The position numbers were made by a program, and so were the translations under genes. From the NCBI RefSeq assembly GCF_004769525.1, contig NZ_RQFT01000003.1, positions 876,561 through 940,560 on the forward strand: DNA of 64,000 nucleotides, given 5' to 3'. The DNA is from Leptospira bouyouniensis (GTDB taxonomy: Bacteria; Spirochaetota; Leptospiria; Leptospirales; Leptospiraceae). The first letter of the stretch is position 1, and each line of letters starts with the position of its first letter. The notes under the pieces are model-generated. The model saw nothing but the letters and a program-made list of their open reading frames with translations. It did not search any database and was not told the origin of the DNA. This document shows positions 16,843 through 25,247 of this stretch, in pieces.

Positions 16843-18663
16843 GTGAATTCCTCCTCTAATGATCCAAATTTTGACAATTCACTCAAAAATGAAAACTACC
16901 TACTCATATTCCGACAAATGGAAACCTTAGGAAAACTTGGTCATTGGGAATTTGATTTTATCAACCAAACGATCCACTGGTCCCAAGGAGTATTTACCAT
17001 TTTAGAAATGGACCCTTCTACTATGCCCGTATCATTAGAGTTAGGTTACAATTCAGTACACCCCGATGATAGAGAAAAAGCCAAACAACATATGGAAGAT
17101 GTCATCACCAAAAGGATTCCATATAATTTGGAATGTAGGCTTATAACAGCAAAAGGAAACATCAAATTCATCCATAGCCAAGCAGAAGTGATTCGTGACG
17201 AGTCCGGGATCCCTTTACAAATCGTCGGGATTTTCCAAGATGTAACTGAAAGAACTGAATCATACTACAAACTTAAGCAGCAGGAACTTAGGCTAAGTTC
17301 CATATTACAATCTGAACCAGAATGTGTGAAAGTTGTTTCTCCCGATGGAATTCTCATCGAAATGAATCCAGCTGGACTTAGTATGATCGAGGCTGATACA
17401 GCGGAGGATGCGATTGGTCAGCGAGTTGAATCACTCATCGAACCATCGGATCTAAAGTATTACCAAAATATACATGAAAATGCACTGAAAGGAATTAAGT
17501 CGAGTGCACGATTTCGGATGATTGGAATGAAAGGAACACATCGTTGGATGGAAAGTACTGCAGTGCCTCTTACGAATCAAAATGGTGAAATCACATCTGT
17601 TTTAAGTTTAACGCGCGATATCTCAGATAAAGTCATAAACGAAGAAAAATTAATTCGTATCAAACGAAACCAAGAAGCACTAATTAATAGTACGTCTGAT
17701 CTTATTTGGTCAATTGACACTAATTATTGTTTAGTGGCGGCAAACCAATCGTTTTTAGATGTTTTAAGTTTTTTGCAAAAAGTTCCAGGAAAAGAAGGAG
17801 ACAATGTACTTATAAAAACAGCTGGAGAAGAATTTTATTACAAGTGGAAGGAGTATTATGAAAGAGGCCTTTCAGGTGAAGTATTCACAGCATACGAAAA
17901 TTTTATCAGTCCTATCACAAATCAAGAGGAACATAGGGAGGTTTCTTTTAAACCAATCCGAAATGTTGACGGTCAAATCACTGGCCTTGTTTGTTTTTCA
18001 AAAGATATCTCGAGTCTGATGCGAAAAAGCAAAGAACTTTTGTTAAATGAAAAAAGATTTCGTGTTTTAGTTGAGAATGGTGCTGATGTCATCATGATAT
18101 TAAACCCAAGAGGCCAAGGAAAATATGTTTCACCTTCGATTACGAAAGTGATGGGATATACTGAAAAAGAAGCTTTGAGCCTTAGTTTGTTTGATGTTGT
18201 TCATCCCGATGACGCCCCTAAACTCAAAAAAAGACTTTTTGAAGTTTTGGCACTCCCACTTGGCGCCTCCTTACAAAGCCAAACTTTTCGAGCCAAACAT
18301 AAAGATGGATCTTGGAGATATGTAGAATCGACACTTACTAATATGCTTTCAGACGAATCAATCGGTGGGATCGTAGACAATTTTCATGATGTGACTGAAA
18401 AAGAAACACAAATGGAAGCGATCCAAACCCAAAACCAAAAGTTAAAGTCCATCGCTTGGACACAATCACATGTTGTAAGGAGTCCCTTAGCAAGGATCAT
18501 GGGAATCATTGAACTCATACGAACCGGAAGTTTGACTCAGGAAGAAGAAAAGAAAAGTTTACGATATCTCTTAGAATCGGCAAATGAATTGGATGATGTG
18601 ATTGGTGACATTGTCAGAAAATCACAAGAAGTCATTCCTCCTGAATTTAATTCCAAAACCTAA
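16843..18663 (+). CDS. Four-PAS sensory protein with a DHp-like helix but no ATPase domain
   Basis: About 606 residues, cytoplasmic. Four PAS modules follow one another, with typical ends: IVGIFQDVTERTE, VLSLTRDISDKV, LVCFSKDISSLM and IVDNFHDVTEKE. The first and fourth have the HPDDREK/HPDDAPK loop of PAS_3 folds. The last 80 residues contain WTQSHVVRSPLARIMGIIEL, a variant of the histidine-kinase phosphoacceptor helix with its His. The protein then ends without the N, G1 or G2 boxes of a kinase ATPase domain. The GTG at 16843 has GGAAG seven bases upstream; a TTG at 16801 would add 14 residues. Confidence 0.85.
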   Translation: MNSSSNDPNFDNSLKNENYLLIFRQMETLGKLGHWEFDFINQTIHWSQGVFTILEMDPSTMPVSLELGYNSVHPDDREKAKQHMEDVITKRIPYNLECRLITAKGNIKFIHSQAEVIRDESGIPLQIVGIFQDVTERTESYYKLKQQELRLSSILQSEPECVKVVSPDGILIEMNPAGLSMIEADTAEDAIGQRVESLIEPSDLKYYQNIHENALKGIKSSARFRMIGMKGTHRWMESTAVPLTNQNGEITSVLSLTRDISDKVINEEKLIRIKRNQEALINSTSDLIWSIDTNYCLVAANQSFLDVLSFLQKVPGKEGDNVLIKTAGEEFYYKWKEYYERGLSGEVFTAYENFISPITNQEEHREVSFKPIRNVDGQITGLVCFSKDISSLMRKSKELLLNEKRFRVLVENGADVIMILNPRGQGKYVSPSITKVMGYTEKEALSLSLFDVVHPDDAPKLKKRLFEVLALPLGASLQSQTFRAKHKDGSWRYVESTLTNMLSDESIGGIVDNFHDVTEKETQMEAIQTQNQKLKSIAWTQSHVVRSPLARIMGIIELIRTGSLTQEEEKKSLRYLLESANELDDVIGDIVRKSQEVIPPEFNSKT

Positions 18664-18710
18664 GGATTTTCACTTGCCACTTTTATGAATTTGGTTCTAA
18701 TTCTGTCACC

Positions 18711-19298
18711 ATGGTTCTTTCCACATTTGTATCCGATTTATTTCTATCCTTAGTTTCGCTCTACGTAGCGTTTCGTTTTGTTGGCAAATCCGCGATCCCT
18801 GCGCGTTCCGCTTTATACGGTTTTGCGATCATTGGAATTTCCGCAGGTTTAGGTTCGATTCATTTTTTAGGTTTTCATTCATTAGATGATATCTATCGAT
18901 TCTTTGTGGGACTCTCAGGGTGTTTGGGTGTTCCTCTTCTTGGTCTTGCCTATTTTCATTTTTCATTTCGTTCCATTTCAGAAAAAACTTTTTTTCTATT
19001 CATCGCGATTCTCTTTGTTTTGTATTTACTGTTTTCCTATTTGTTTCCGTTACCTATTTACTCGACAATCGTCGGCGGAATAGCGATGGTGATTGTACTC
19101 GTTAGTTCAATCATCCGGTTTCCTAAACATGCAAATGCTGCGATTCTAGGTATCGTTGGTGCAGTTCTTTTTATTGTCGCAGGATTGGTCATCGGAACAA
19201 AAGGCTCTACAGGACCAATCCTGAACGTTGATATCTTTCATATCCTTCTTGCGATTGCAAATTATTGTATTGGGCAAGGAATTTCAAAATTAAGCTAG
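18711..19298 (+). CDS. Integral membrane protein, unrecognised
   Basis: The 195 residues form about six membrane helices with short loops, beginning VLSTFVSDLFLSLVSLYVAF and ending in HILLAIANYCIGQGISKLS. A conserved-looking GLGSIHFLGFHSLDDIYR loop lies after helix 2. I recognise no family, cofactor or transport motif. It lies 47 bases after the PAS protein and 40 bases before the GGDEF gene, so it may belong to a signalling operon. Confidence 0.75.
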   Translation: MVLSTFVSDLFLSLVSLYVAFRFVGKSAIPARSALYGFAIIGISAGLGSIHFLGFHSLDDIYRFFVGLSGCLGVPLLGLAYFHFSFRSISEKTFFLFIAILFVLYLLFSYLFPLPIYSTIVGGIAMVIVLVSSIIRFPKHANAAILGIVGAVLFIVAGLVIGTKGSTGPILNVDIFHILLAIANYCIGQGISKLS

Positions 19299-19338
19299 AA
19301 CTATAAAGATACATACAATATGTTAACTCTGAAACGAT

Positions 19339-20358
19339 ATGGCAACATCTCCTTCAGAGTCTACATTAGAAAAAATTTTAAAAATTCAAACTGAGTTAAC
19401 GGCTGCTAAACCTGAAGTTCCTCTCTTATTAGATCTCATCACACTCCGTTCCAAAGAATTAGTTTCAGGTGATGGTGCTGTTTTTGAATTAGTGGAAGGG
19501 GAAGATTTAGTTTATCGTGCTGCAAGTGGCTCAGCATCCAATCAAATTGGACTTCGTTTAAAAGTAACAGGAAGTTTCTCAGGATTAAGTTTACAATTAA
19601 AAGAGTCTTTGAATTGTATAGATTCAGAAGAAGACAACCGAGTCAACCGCGAAGCTTGTCGAGTTGTCGGCCTCCGCTCTATGATTGTAGTACCATTATA
19701 CTTTGACATGGAAGTTTTAGGTGTTCTAAAAGTATTAAGTGCAAAACCAAAGTTCTTTACAGACGCTGATGTACATTCTCTGAATATGTTGTCTAGTACA
19801 ATCGCTGCAATTTTACACAATGCTTATCGATGGGCGGAAAGAGAAAAAAGATTACAGTCAATGTCATACCTTGCAAGTCATGACACACTCACAGGGATTT
19901 ACAATCGATCTGCGTTTTATGATTATCTAAGGAAAGGAATTGTAAGGATTCAGTCCAATCCTATTTCACTCACAGTTGCAATGTTTGATTTAGATGGTTT
20001 AAAACAAGTGAATGACACTTATGGTCATGCTGCAGGTGATTTTTATATCTATCAATTTGCAAAAAGGCTTTCTAATCTTTTACAAGACCATGATATTTTA
20101 GCTCGGTTAGGTGGTGATGAATTTGGGTTGATTCTAATGAGTCCTGAACCAAAAGAATCCGTCTTTTCTTTTTTGTCAAATATCACAAAACTTGTAGAAG
20201 GCGAAGTGCTCTTTGAATCCATTCCACTCCAAATCAAATCCAGCTTAGGAGTATCACATTATCCTGAAGATGGGGAAGACTTGGAGTCTCTTATCAGAAA
20301 AGCAGATGAACGGATGTATTTAGACAAACGGGAACGAAAAAAGAACCAAACGAGATAA
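19339..20358 (+). CDS. GAF-GGDEF diguanylate cyclase
   Basis: The protein synthesises cyclic di-GMP from two GTP. Residues 1-165 look like a GAF sensor (MIVVPLYFDMEVLGVLKVLS…HSLNMLSSTIAAIL). The rest is a complete GGDEF domain: HDTLTGIYNRSAFYDYL at its start, FDLDGLKQVNDTYGHAAGD with the metal-binding Asp, and LGGDEFGLIL with the intact catalytic motif. I see no RxxD inhibitory site at the usual place, so product inhibition may be absent. No membrane segment. Confidence 0.93.
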   Translation: MATSPSESTLEKILKIQTELTAAKPEVPLLLDLITLRSKELVSGDGAVFELVEGEDLVYRAASGSASNQIGLRLKVTGSFSGLSLQLKESLNCIDSEEDNRVNREACRVVGLRSMIVVPLYFDMEVLGVLKVLSAKPKFFTDADVHSLNMLSSTIAAILHNAYRWAEREKRLQSMSYLASHDTLTGIYNRSAFYDYLRKGIVRIQSNPISLTVAMFDLDGLKQVNDTYGHAAGDFYIYQFAKRLSNLLQDHDILARLGGDEFGLILMSPEPKESVFSFLSNITKLVEGEVLFESIPLQIKSSLGVSHYPEDGEDLESLIRKADERMYLDKRERKKNQTR

Positions 20359-20366
20359 AGTTCAAG

Positions 20367-20396
20367 ATGATCCATTCGATGGATCATTAGTTTTCA
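20367..20396 (+). terminator. Likely terminator of the GGDEF gene
   Basis: TGATCCAT (20368-20375), loop TCG, ATGGATCA (20379-20386), followed by TTAGTTTTC. It is eight perfect pairs, nine bases after the stop codon. Confidence 0.6.
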
Positions 20397-20444
20397 CGAT
20401 TTGGAATTGTGATCTTCCTCTTTGGTTTGGTCTAACGATTATAG

Positions 20445-21701
20445 ATGCATCACACTTCGAGTTTATTTTCACCACTTGTCCTCCCAAATGGAATCACGCT
20501 GGCCAATCGTTTGGTCAAAGCCGCGATGGAAGAAAATCTATCCAATGAAAATTTAGAGCCAGATATAGCGCTTTTTCAATTATACGAATCTTGGTCAAAA
20601 GGTGGAGTCGGAACTATCATCACGGGGAACGTGATGGTGGACCATCGAGCTATGACAGGGCCTGGAGGAGTTGTATTAGAGTTAGGAACTAATTTGGAAG
20701 GGTTTAAAACATGGTCGTCCAAAGCAAAAGCTGCTGGTGGAAAAATCATCATGCAAATCAACCACCCAGGTAGACAAATCTTGGCAAAGTTAGGTGGTAA
20801 TGTTTGGGCCCCTTCAGAAGTCTCAGTTGATTTAGGAAATCTTTCTAAACTATTGGGAAAACCAAAAGCGATGACAGAATCTGAAATTTTGGAAACGATT
20901 GAACGTTTTGCCAATACATCAAAATTAGCAGAAGACTCAGGTTTTGATGGCGTACAAATCCATGCTGCACATGGATATTTAATCAGTCAGTTCCTTTCTC
21001 CACTTGTAAACCAAAGGACCGATCGATGGGGTGGGAGTTTGGAAAATCGCTCTCGATTCCTCATTGAAGTAATCCAATCGGTTCGTAAAAATGTGAATCC
21101 AAATTTTATTGTCGCAGTGAAAATCAATTCCAGTGATTTTCAAAAAGGTGGTTTTCAGTTGGAAGATGCCATCGAAGTCATTAAAAAGATACAAACGTTA
21201 GGTGTTGATTTTATTGAAATTTCAGGTGGGAATTATGAGGCTCCTGCGATGCAAGGAATTTCTCGAGATGGATCTACTTTAGCAAGAGAAGCATACTTTT
21301 TAGACTTTGCTAGGCAGATAACAAATAAGGCTACCGTTCCCATTATGGTAACAGGAGGAATTTCAAGAAAACAGATTGCCGAATCCGTTTTGGAATCTGG
21401 AATTTCACTAGTTGGAATTGCGACAGCCCTTGCACTCAATCCAAATTTACCTCTCGAATGGAAAGAAAACCGCGAATCTTTCGTACGTTTGCCGATCCCA
21501 AAATGGAAATCCAAAACACTTGTAGGACTAGCCACCATGGTAATGGTGCGCTACCAATTACAGAGATTATCGCAGGGGAAAAAACCGAGTTTAAAACTCA
21601 TTCCTTGGTTTCGATTGTTGATGGACCAAATCCGATTGTTTCGATTAACAAAACGATACCGAGCTTGGATGGCGAATTTAGATACTTCAACCCTACACTA
21701 G
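20445..21701 (+). CDS. Old Yellow Enzyme-family NADH:flavin oxidoreductase
   Basis: An FMN-dependent TIM-barrel ene-reductase of 418 residues. LFSPLVLPNGITLANRLVKAAM opens the barrel and MQINHPGRQ follows strand 3. IHAAHGYLISQFLSP and NQRTDRWGGSLENRSRF form the family signature. VTGGISRKQ is the phosphate-binding strand. It has only the barrel plus a 70-residue basic, helical C-terminus; the iron-sulfur and NAD(P) domains of 2,4-dienoyl-CoA reductase are missing. The substrate is probably an alpha,beta-unsaturated carbonyl; which one is unknown. Confidence 0.92.
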   Translation: MHHTSSLFSPLVLPNGITLANRLVKAAMEENLSNENLEPDIALFQLYESWSKGGVGTIITGNVMVDHRAMTGPGGVVLELGTNLEGFKTWSSKAKAAGGKIIMQINHPGRQILAKLGGNVWAPSEVSVDLGNLSKLLGKPKAMTESEILETIERFANTSKLAEDSGFDGVQIHAAHGYLISQFLSPLVNQRTDRWGGSLENRSRFLIEVIQSVRKNVNPNFIVAVKINSSDFQKGGFQLEDAIEVIKKIQTLGVDFIEISGGNYEAPAMQGISRDGSTLAREAYFLDFARQITNKATVPIMVTGGISRKQIAESVLESGISLVGIATALALNPNLPLEWKENRESFVRLPIPKWKSKTLVGLATMVMVRYQLQRLSQGKKPSLKLIPWFRLLMDQIRLFRLTKRYRAWMANLDTSTLH

Positions 21702-21737
21702 GCAATCGGTTGAAGGATTTTACTCATCATTGACCAA

Positions 21738-21765
21738 GAGTAGACCAATTTGTTTTGGTCTACTC
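21738..21765. terminator. Bidirectional terminator between the OYE gene and the arsenic operon
   Basis: A perfect 11-bp stem, GAGTAGACCAA (21738-21748) with TTGGTCTACTC (21755-21765), has loop TTTGTT. It sits between two convergent stop codons (21701 and 21784). The A/T-rich flanks could serve either direction. Confidence 0.75.
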
Positions 21766-21783
21766 ACCAATACAAATGAATCC

Positions 21784-22824
21784 TTATATGACCTTATGTT
21801 TGTAATATCGATCTCGGAAAACTAACGCAATTTTCACAAGGAATACCAAAGCGGGTACTTCGATCAATGGTCCAATGACACCAACAAATGCGGCACCACT
21901 TCCGATTCCAAATACACCAATCGAAACAGCAATGGCCAACTCGAAGTTATTACCTGTAGCCGTAAAACTCACAGCTGCATTTTTCGAATAGTCCACTCCT
22001 AGTTTGTAACCCATCCATAAACTTAAGAAAAACATAATGATAAAATACATTAGTAGAGGAATGGCTACTCTTATAACATCATCTGTAAGATTTACAATCA
22101 TTTCTCCTTTGAAACTAAACATTACGATAATGGTAAAGAGTAAGGCAATCAGTGTGATTGGCGAAATGAAAGGAAGGAATTTTGATTCATAAAAGTCTTT
22201 GGCACCAAACCTTTCAAAACCAAATCGTAATAAAAATCCGACAAGAAATGGAATTCCTAAATAAATCCCCACTGTCTTTGCAATTTCTACTATTTCGATG
22301 GAGACTGTCGTTGCCGCCAAACCAAAATATGGTGGAAGAATTGTAATGAATAGATAGGCATAAAAACTATAAAAGAATACTTGGAATATGCTATTCAGGG
22401 CAACAAGTGCCGCACCGTATTCTCTATCACCCTTTGCCAAATCATTCCATACAATGACCATTGCAATGCAACGTGCGAGTCCTATGAGAATGAGACCTGT
22501 TCTGTATTCTGGTTCATTTCGTAAAAAAAGAATCGCAAGAAAAAACATAAGGATAGGTCCCACTATCCAATTGAGAAGAAGTGATAGGCTTAATAGTTTC
22601 CCATCTCGGAACACCTTTCCCATTTCTTTGTACTTCACTTTGGCTAAAGGAGGAATCATCATTAGGATAAGCCCAATGGCTAAAGGAAAATTCGTTGTAC
22701 CAACATTGAAAGTTGAAAACGCTTCAACTGTTGATGGCATATATTTTCCAAGCGAAACACCAATGGCCATTGCACCAAAGATCCAAATTGTCAAATATCG
22801 ATCTAAAAAGGATAATTGTTTCAT
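21784..22824 (-). CDS. acr3: ACR3-family arsenite efflux permease
   Basis: This exports arsenite (and possibly antimonite) across the cytoplasmic membrane by exchange with protons. The 346 residues form about ten helices. [23 protein letters not shown] is the typical ACR3 start. [18 protein letters not shown] carries the conserved Cys needed for arsenite transport, and [21 protein letters not shown] is the conserved helix with its Asn/Glu. It is the last gene of arsR-arsC-DUF6428-acr3 and begins immediately after the DUF6428 stop, so it is coupled. No ArsA ATPase is present. Confidence 0.95.
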   Translation of the reverse strand: MKQLSFLDRYLTIWIFGAMAIGVSLGKYMPSTVEAFSTFNVGTTNFPLAIGLILMMIPPLAKVKYKEMGKVFRDGKLLSLSLLLNWIVGPILMFFLAILFLRNEPEYRTGLILIGLARCIAMVIVWNDLAKGDREYGAALVALNSIFQVFFYSFYAYLFITILPPYFGLAATTVSIEIVEIAKTVGIYLGIPFLVGFLLRFGFERFGAKDFYESKFLPFISPITLIALLFTIIVMFSFKGEMIVNLTDDVIRVAIPLLMYFIIMFFLSLWMGYKLGVDYSKNAAVSFTATGNNFELAIAVSIGVFGIGSGAAFVGVIGPLIEVPALVFLVKIALVFRDRYYKHKVI

Positions 22825-23382
22825 TTAGCAACAACCTGCAGATTCTTTTTCTTTTTTTAATCCACTCGTATTACAACAAGAAGATGAAGTCAGCTGGATG
22901 TTTAGATTTTCATTCGCAATTTGTTTTATGTCTTTATCTAACTTTGGTAAACCACATTTAGAACTAGCTTTGCATTCTGTGGCACCATCGATCAAATATA
23001 CCACCAAGTTTGTTTCTTCAATTTTAATATCGGAAACAAAGTATTGTCTCATTGCTGATGATGAATTACCAAATTCGATCCTCAAAATCGCATTTTCCGG
23101 GATCGATATTGCTTTTGAAACCTTAGCATAGATATTACTTATTTTTTTTAGACTCATCGATTCTGTTTCTATATTTTCGTTTGGTTCTAAAACTTGTAAG
23201 ATGATTTCCTTCCATGTATCTAGGTTACCACCACAATCAACAGATTCAATCGTTGCCAATTTAAATTCCGTGATATGGTAGTTAGGGTAGATCTGTTGAT
23301 TGTTTTGATAAATGAATTTCAATTGTAATTCAGGATATAATTCCAGATATTTTTTAAATTCCATCCAAGTTAAAGATTTCAT
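22825..23382 (-). CDS. DUF6428 family protein with Cys-rich tail, in the arsenic operon
   Basis: About 185 residues, soluble. The segment NYHITEFKLATIESVDCGGNLDTWKEI matches the DUF6428 pattern seen in arsenic operons; its function is unproven. The protein has an unusual number of cysteines towards the end: ECKASSKCGLP and then SSSCCNTSG…SAGCC. These could bind trivalent arsenic or a thiol-active metal, which is inference. I start at the ATG 23382, preceded by GGAG at six bases; the ATG at 23394 has no ribosome site. It is sandwiched between arsC and acr3 with almost no spacing. Confidence 0.85.
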   Translation of the reverse strand: MKSLTWMEFKKYLELYPELQLKFIYQNNQQIYPNYHITEFKLATIESVDCGGNLDTWKEIILQVLEPNENIETESMSLKKISNIYAKVSKAISIPENAILRIEFGNSSSAMRQYFVSDIKIEETNLVVYLIDGATECKASSKCGLPKLDKDIKQIANENLNIQLTSSSCCNTSGLKKEKESAGCC

Positions 23383-23395
23383 CGAGTTCTCCATA

Positions 23396-23815
23396 TTACT
23401 TTAATTCCTTGTTTACAAAGTTTTCACAATAGTTTCGAATTTCTTCCCTAGTATCTGCAAATGCTTTCCAAATTTCTTCATCAGTTCCTTGTTTTTTCGA
23501 TGGGTCACTGAAGTTATGATGAAAACGTTTTGCATCACTAGGAAAGTAAGGACAGTTTTCTTTTGCATGGTCACAAACTGTGATTAAAAAATCGAAGTTA
23601 ATGTTTTTATATTCATTAATGTGATTTGAAGTGTGGTTTGAAATATCAATTCCTACTTCTTTCATAGTTGTGATTGCCTTCGGATTCACTCCATGAGTTT
23701 CAATTCCAGCGCTATAGACATTGGCTTTATCTTTGGCATAAAAACGCATCCAACCTTCAGCAATTTGACTCCGACAACTATTCCCTGTACAAAGGATTAA
23801 TATATTTTTTTTCAT
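23396..23815 (-). CDS. arsC: Arsenate reductase, low-molecular-weight phosphatase type
   Basis: This reduces arsenate to arsenite so that ACR3 can export it. The 139 residues have the P-loop CTGNSCRSQIAEGW near the start, with the nucleophilic Cys and Arg. Further on, the protein has TVCDHAKENCPYFP with the two resolving cysteines of the thioredoxin-coupled S. aureus type. FHHNFSDPSK closes the active site with its Asp. An in-frame ATG at 23881 exists, but the protein clearly begins MKKNILILC at 23815, one base after the arsR stop, with GAGGG within the end of arsR as ribosome site. Confidence 0.94.
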   Translation of the reverse strand: MKKNILILCTGNSCRSQIAEGWMRFYAKDKANVYSAGIETHGVNPKAITTMKEVGIDISNHTSNHINEYKNINFDFLITVCDHAKENCPYFPSDAKRFHHNFSDPSKKQGTDEEIWKAFADTREEIRNYCENFVNKELK

Positions 23816-23816
23816 C

Positions 23817-24158
23817 TTAACAACAGCCCTCATTTTCCTTTTGATATTCTTTGATTGAATTGATACATTTGATAAACCCATCAGACATTTGGTAAAAATG
23901 TTCCCAATCGATGCAGTAACAAGAACTAGTTCCTTCTACTGATCCTTTCACTAACCCACCTTCTTTTAGTTCTTTTAAGTGTTGGGATACCGTGGATTGG
24001 GCTAAGGGTAAAACCTCAACAATCTCGCCACAAACACATGTTTGGCGTTTAGCCAACACTTCTAATATAGCAATCCTTGCAGGGTGAGATAAAAGTTTCG
24101 CAAACGTTGCAAAATTTTGGATCGATTCCGGGAATTCTGATTTTTTATTGGATGCCAT
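23817..24158 (-). CDS. arsR: Arsenic-responsive ArsR repressor
   Basis: A 113-residue winged-helix repressor that heads the arsenic operon. LLSHPARIAILEVLAKRQTCVCGEIVEVL holds the arsenite-binding ELCVCD-type site as TCVCGE. LAQSTVSQHLKELKEGGLV is the recognition helix. Two further cysteine pairs (SSCYC and the terminal GCC) could assist metal binding. The operator-like repeat ATCGTA-N4-TACGAT lies just upstream of the start, which suits autorepression. Confidence 0.95.
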   Translation of the reverse strand: MASNKKSEFPESIQNFATFAKLLSHPARIAILEVLAKRQTCVCGEIVEVLPLAQSTVSQHLKELKEGGLVKGSVEGTSSCYCIDWEHFYQMSDGFIKCINSIKEYQKENEGCC

Positions 24159-24163
24159 AGTAT

Positions 24164-24204
24164 ATCGTAAATATACGATTAAATAAATCTAAAAATTCTG
24201 TCAA
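24164..24204 (-). promoter_or_regulatory. arsR promoter and operator
   Basis: A perfect inverted repeat ATCGTA (24164-24169) and TACGAT (24174-24179) with a four-base spacer sits six bases upstream of the arsR ATG. TTGACA on the minus strand (24199-24204) is a consensus -35 box, with a weak TAATCG 17 bases on. A bound ArsR would cover the -10 region. Confidence 0.75.
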
Positions 24205-24313
24205 GGGGAATCTTGGACTGCCGAGACCATCGGAAGAGAGTTCTAGGCACAGGAAGCGGAAAAATGTGACTAGTGATAAGATTATAGTGATGGGGAGTCG
24301 CCGTAAACCCTGA

Positions 24314-24355
24314 GTAGGAACCTCCGAGATTGTCTCGGAGATTACGGTTTCCTAC
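24314..24355. other. Strong structured hairpin of unknown role
   Basis: CTCCGAGA (24322-24329), loop TTG, TCTCGGAG (24333-24340) form a perfect hairpin. An outer pair GTAGGAA (24314-24320) and TTCCTAC (24349-24355) extends it with an asymmetric bulge. There is no T-run on either side. It lies in the 229-base gap between the arsR promoter and the end of the secreted-protein gene. It may end the minus-strand operon above or be part of a dispersed repeat; the gap holds no reading frame. Confidence 0.5.
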
Positions 24356-24408
24356 CAAATGAGAATTTTGGAAGGATAAATCCTTCCTTTGGCAAAATTA
24401 CCATTAGA

Positions 24409-25218
24409 TTAGATCCCAGATCCATCTGGGATGACCACAGGATCGTCAGAAGTGGGAGTGTCTGGTTTGACATCCGCTGGAGTATAACCATGGTCATTTG
24501 GTTTTTGTCTACTGGAATCAAAATCGGAAGTAGACGGTTTGTGGTTTCCTTCTACCGAAAACAACCAACCATCTTCTTGTTTTTGAGAGACACCTTGTTC
24601 GTGAGGGAAAGTATCAATAGGACGAATTGTGATGGATACATATTGTATCAACCGTTCATCTTTGATTGGATCTAAATACGCCAAACTATCGTTACGCCAT
24701 CTGTTTTTAGCTCGAGGTTCTCTTCGGAAACTTTTCATTACCATATCGAGTTCTTTTGCATATTTAGCATATAAAACTCGGGTGGTTTTTGCTTGGATCA
24801 CGAAATACATTCCACCTTTTTTATGGAACAAAAACCGATTCGATATTGTTTGTTTATTTTCAGTATAATGCAAAACAACAAATACAGATTCGTCAAAACC
24901 AGCTATTTCGTTTTCTAATACTTTTTCACGAACTAACTTTAAATCAGGATATTTGATTAGAAATGTATCTACTGTTTCTTCGATAAAACGATCAATGTCG
25001 TATTCTTTTGTTCGGCGGGCAACATCAATTTGTAAGATTGCCTCTCGATTGGTTTTTGCAATTTGAATCCGAACAGTATCTGCATGGCGTAAAACAGACT
25101 TTGCCCAACCTCTTGGGTATTCAAAAGCAAAACCTAGTGAGTCTTCAACCCAAGTAGCTGCTTCAAGTCCCGCAAATGTTAGACATAATAAAAATAAGAG
25201 GCAAAGTCGCTTTTTCAT
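24409..25218 (-). CDS. Secreted protein with PsbP/DUF1795-like fold, Pro/Asp-rich tail
   Basis: The leader MKKRLCLLFLLCLTFAGLEA is a signal peptide ending AxA. The mature part opens TWVEDSLGFAFEYPRGWAK, the pattern seen in PsbP-like/DcrB-like proteins. It continues with alternating strands and an ISNRFLFHKKGGMYFVIQAKT core. From about residue 205 the sequence is low in complexity and rich in Asp, Pro and Ser, with no repeats. The function is unknown. I start at 25218 because it begins the leader; a TTG at 25234-25236 would add six residues. It runs 29 bases behind the epimerase gene. Confidence 0.75.
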   Translation of the reverse strand: MKKRLCLLFLLCLTFAGLEAATWVEDSLGFAFEYPRGWAKSVLRHADTVRIQIAKTNREAILQIDVARRTKEYDIDRFIEETVDTFLIKYPDLKLVREKVLENEIAGFDESVFVVLHYTENKQTISNRFLFHKKGGMYFVIQAKTTRVLYAKYAKELDMVMKSFRREPRAKNRWRNDSLAYLDPIKDERLIQYVSITIRPIDTFPHEQGVSQKQEDGWLFSVEGNHKPSTSDFDSSRQKPNDHGYTPADVKPDTPTSDDPVVIPDGSGI

Positions 25219-25247
25219 ACTTACAATATCGGCCAATCATCCTATCA

